A stretch of DNA of 62,252 bases, taken from a virus. The notes below the pieces were generated by a model. That model ran no database searches. It saw only the letters and a program-made list of their open reading frames with translations, and had not been told where the DNA came from. Positions 62,145 to 62,252 of this stretch are shown piece after piece; position 1 is the first letter of the stretch; the number at the start of each line of letters is the position of its first letter. The stretch is taken from positions 1 to 62,252 of IMG/VR virus record IMGVR_UViG_3300035092_000013. One strand, written 5' to 3'. The translations under genes were made by a program, and so were the position numbers.

Positions 62145-62252
62145 CGATCGGGCCGTCCTGAGGTGTTGCCGGAGTCGTGGTGCCAGAGCCACGTCTTCTC
62201 GACGAGATGCGAGATCTTCGCACCGGCGGCGAGGCAACCCAGCGTGAACTGC
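62126..62252. repeat. Terminal direct repeat, right copy (contig closure overlap)
   Basis: Identical to 1-127. It should be removed when the genome is circularised. Confidence 0.95.

Noticed and set aside
1-62252. CRISPR array
   Set aside because: No regularly spaced direct repeats of 25-40 bases were seen. The repeats that exist are the GGTAAC elements at 38.6-38.9 kb and protein-level repeats in the MuF gene.
1-62252. Integrase, excisionase, attachment site or repressor module
   Set aside because: No tyrosine or serine recombinase motif and no immunity-repressor gene were found. The RHH and winged-helix proteins are too small and poorly placed to argue for lysogeny.

Overview
This window is one complete tailed-phage genome written as a linear contig. 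Bases 1-127 are repeated exactly at 62126-62252, so the molecule closes into a circle of 62,125 bp and one minus-strand operon runs across the join. A WhiB-family regulator, an endolysin of a type I recall from Streptomyces phages, and genes that appear to be read from leaderless promoters point to an actinobacterial host, possibly Streptomyces or a relative. The long tape measure, tail assembly chaperone frameshift and lack of a sheath point to a siphovirus. I see no integrase, attachment site or immunity repressor, so it is probably lytic.

Layout. The minus strand from about 41.7 kb down to 0, then across the join to 60.9 kb, carries (in transcription order) a ribbon-helix-helix protein, primase-polymerase, SF3 helicase, an AT-rich origin-like gap, a putative small terminase, about 8 kb of small accessory genes with a tRNA and structured RNA, large terminase, another cluster of small genes, portal, a 2319-residue MuF-type polyvalent virion protein, prohead protease, major capsid protein, connectors, tail genes, tape measure, minor tail proteins, and a surface-modification tail end (SAM methyltransferase, three glycosyltransferases, one small membrane protein). 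The plus strand from 41.8 to 60.8 kb carries two structured RNA regions, small early genes, a nucleotide-metabolism block (P-loop kinase, thymidylate-synthase homologue, dCMP deaminase), replication and recombination genes (PolA-type polymerase, RuvC-like resolvase, SNF2-type helicase, Cas4/RecB-like nuclease, RecA/Sak4-like ATPase, SSB-like protein), a glycosylation and base-modification block, then lysis genes, a DUF932 protein and WhiB.

The most interesting system is a probable cytosine-hypermodification pathway. The thymidylate-synthase homologue keeps the catalytic Cys, Arg, Asp, His and Tyr at exact spacing but has Asp at the position that is Asn in dUMP-specific enzymes, as in T4 dCMP hydroxymethylase. 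It sits with a dNMP-type kinase (fused to a uracil-DNA-glycosylase-like domain), a dCMP deaminase, an all-alpha dCTPase/dUTPase, a GT-B glycosyltransferase and a protein of the UDP-arabinopyranose mutase (RGP) family. The combination suggests synthesis of a 5-substituted dCMP, removal of dCTP, and later addition of a sugar, perhaps arabinose.

Other highlights: the MuF protein carries two ADP-ribosyltransferase-like domains, a 2H phosphoesterase, a NUDIX hydrolase and a kinase-like domain. Seven genes without a Shine-Dalgarno have a TAnnnT -10 hexamer exactly six bases before ATG. A tRNA looks like an initiator tRNA that has lost its initiator identity elements.
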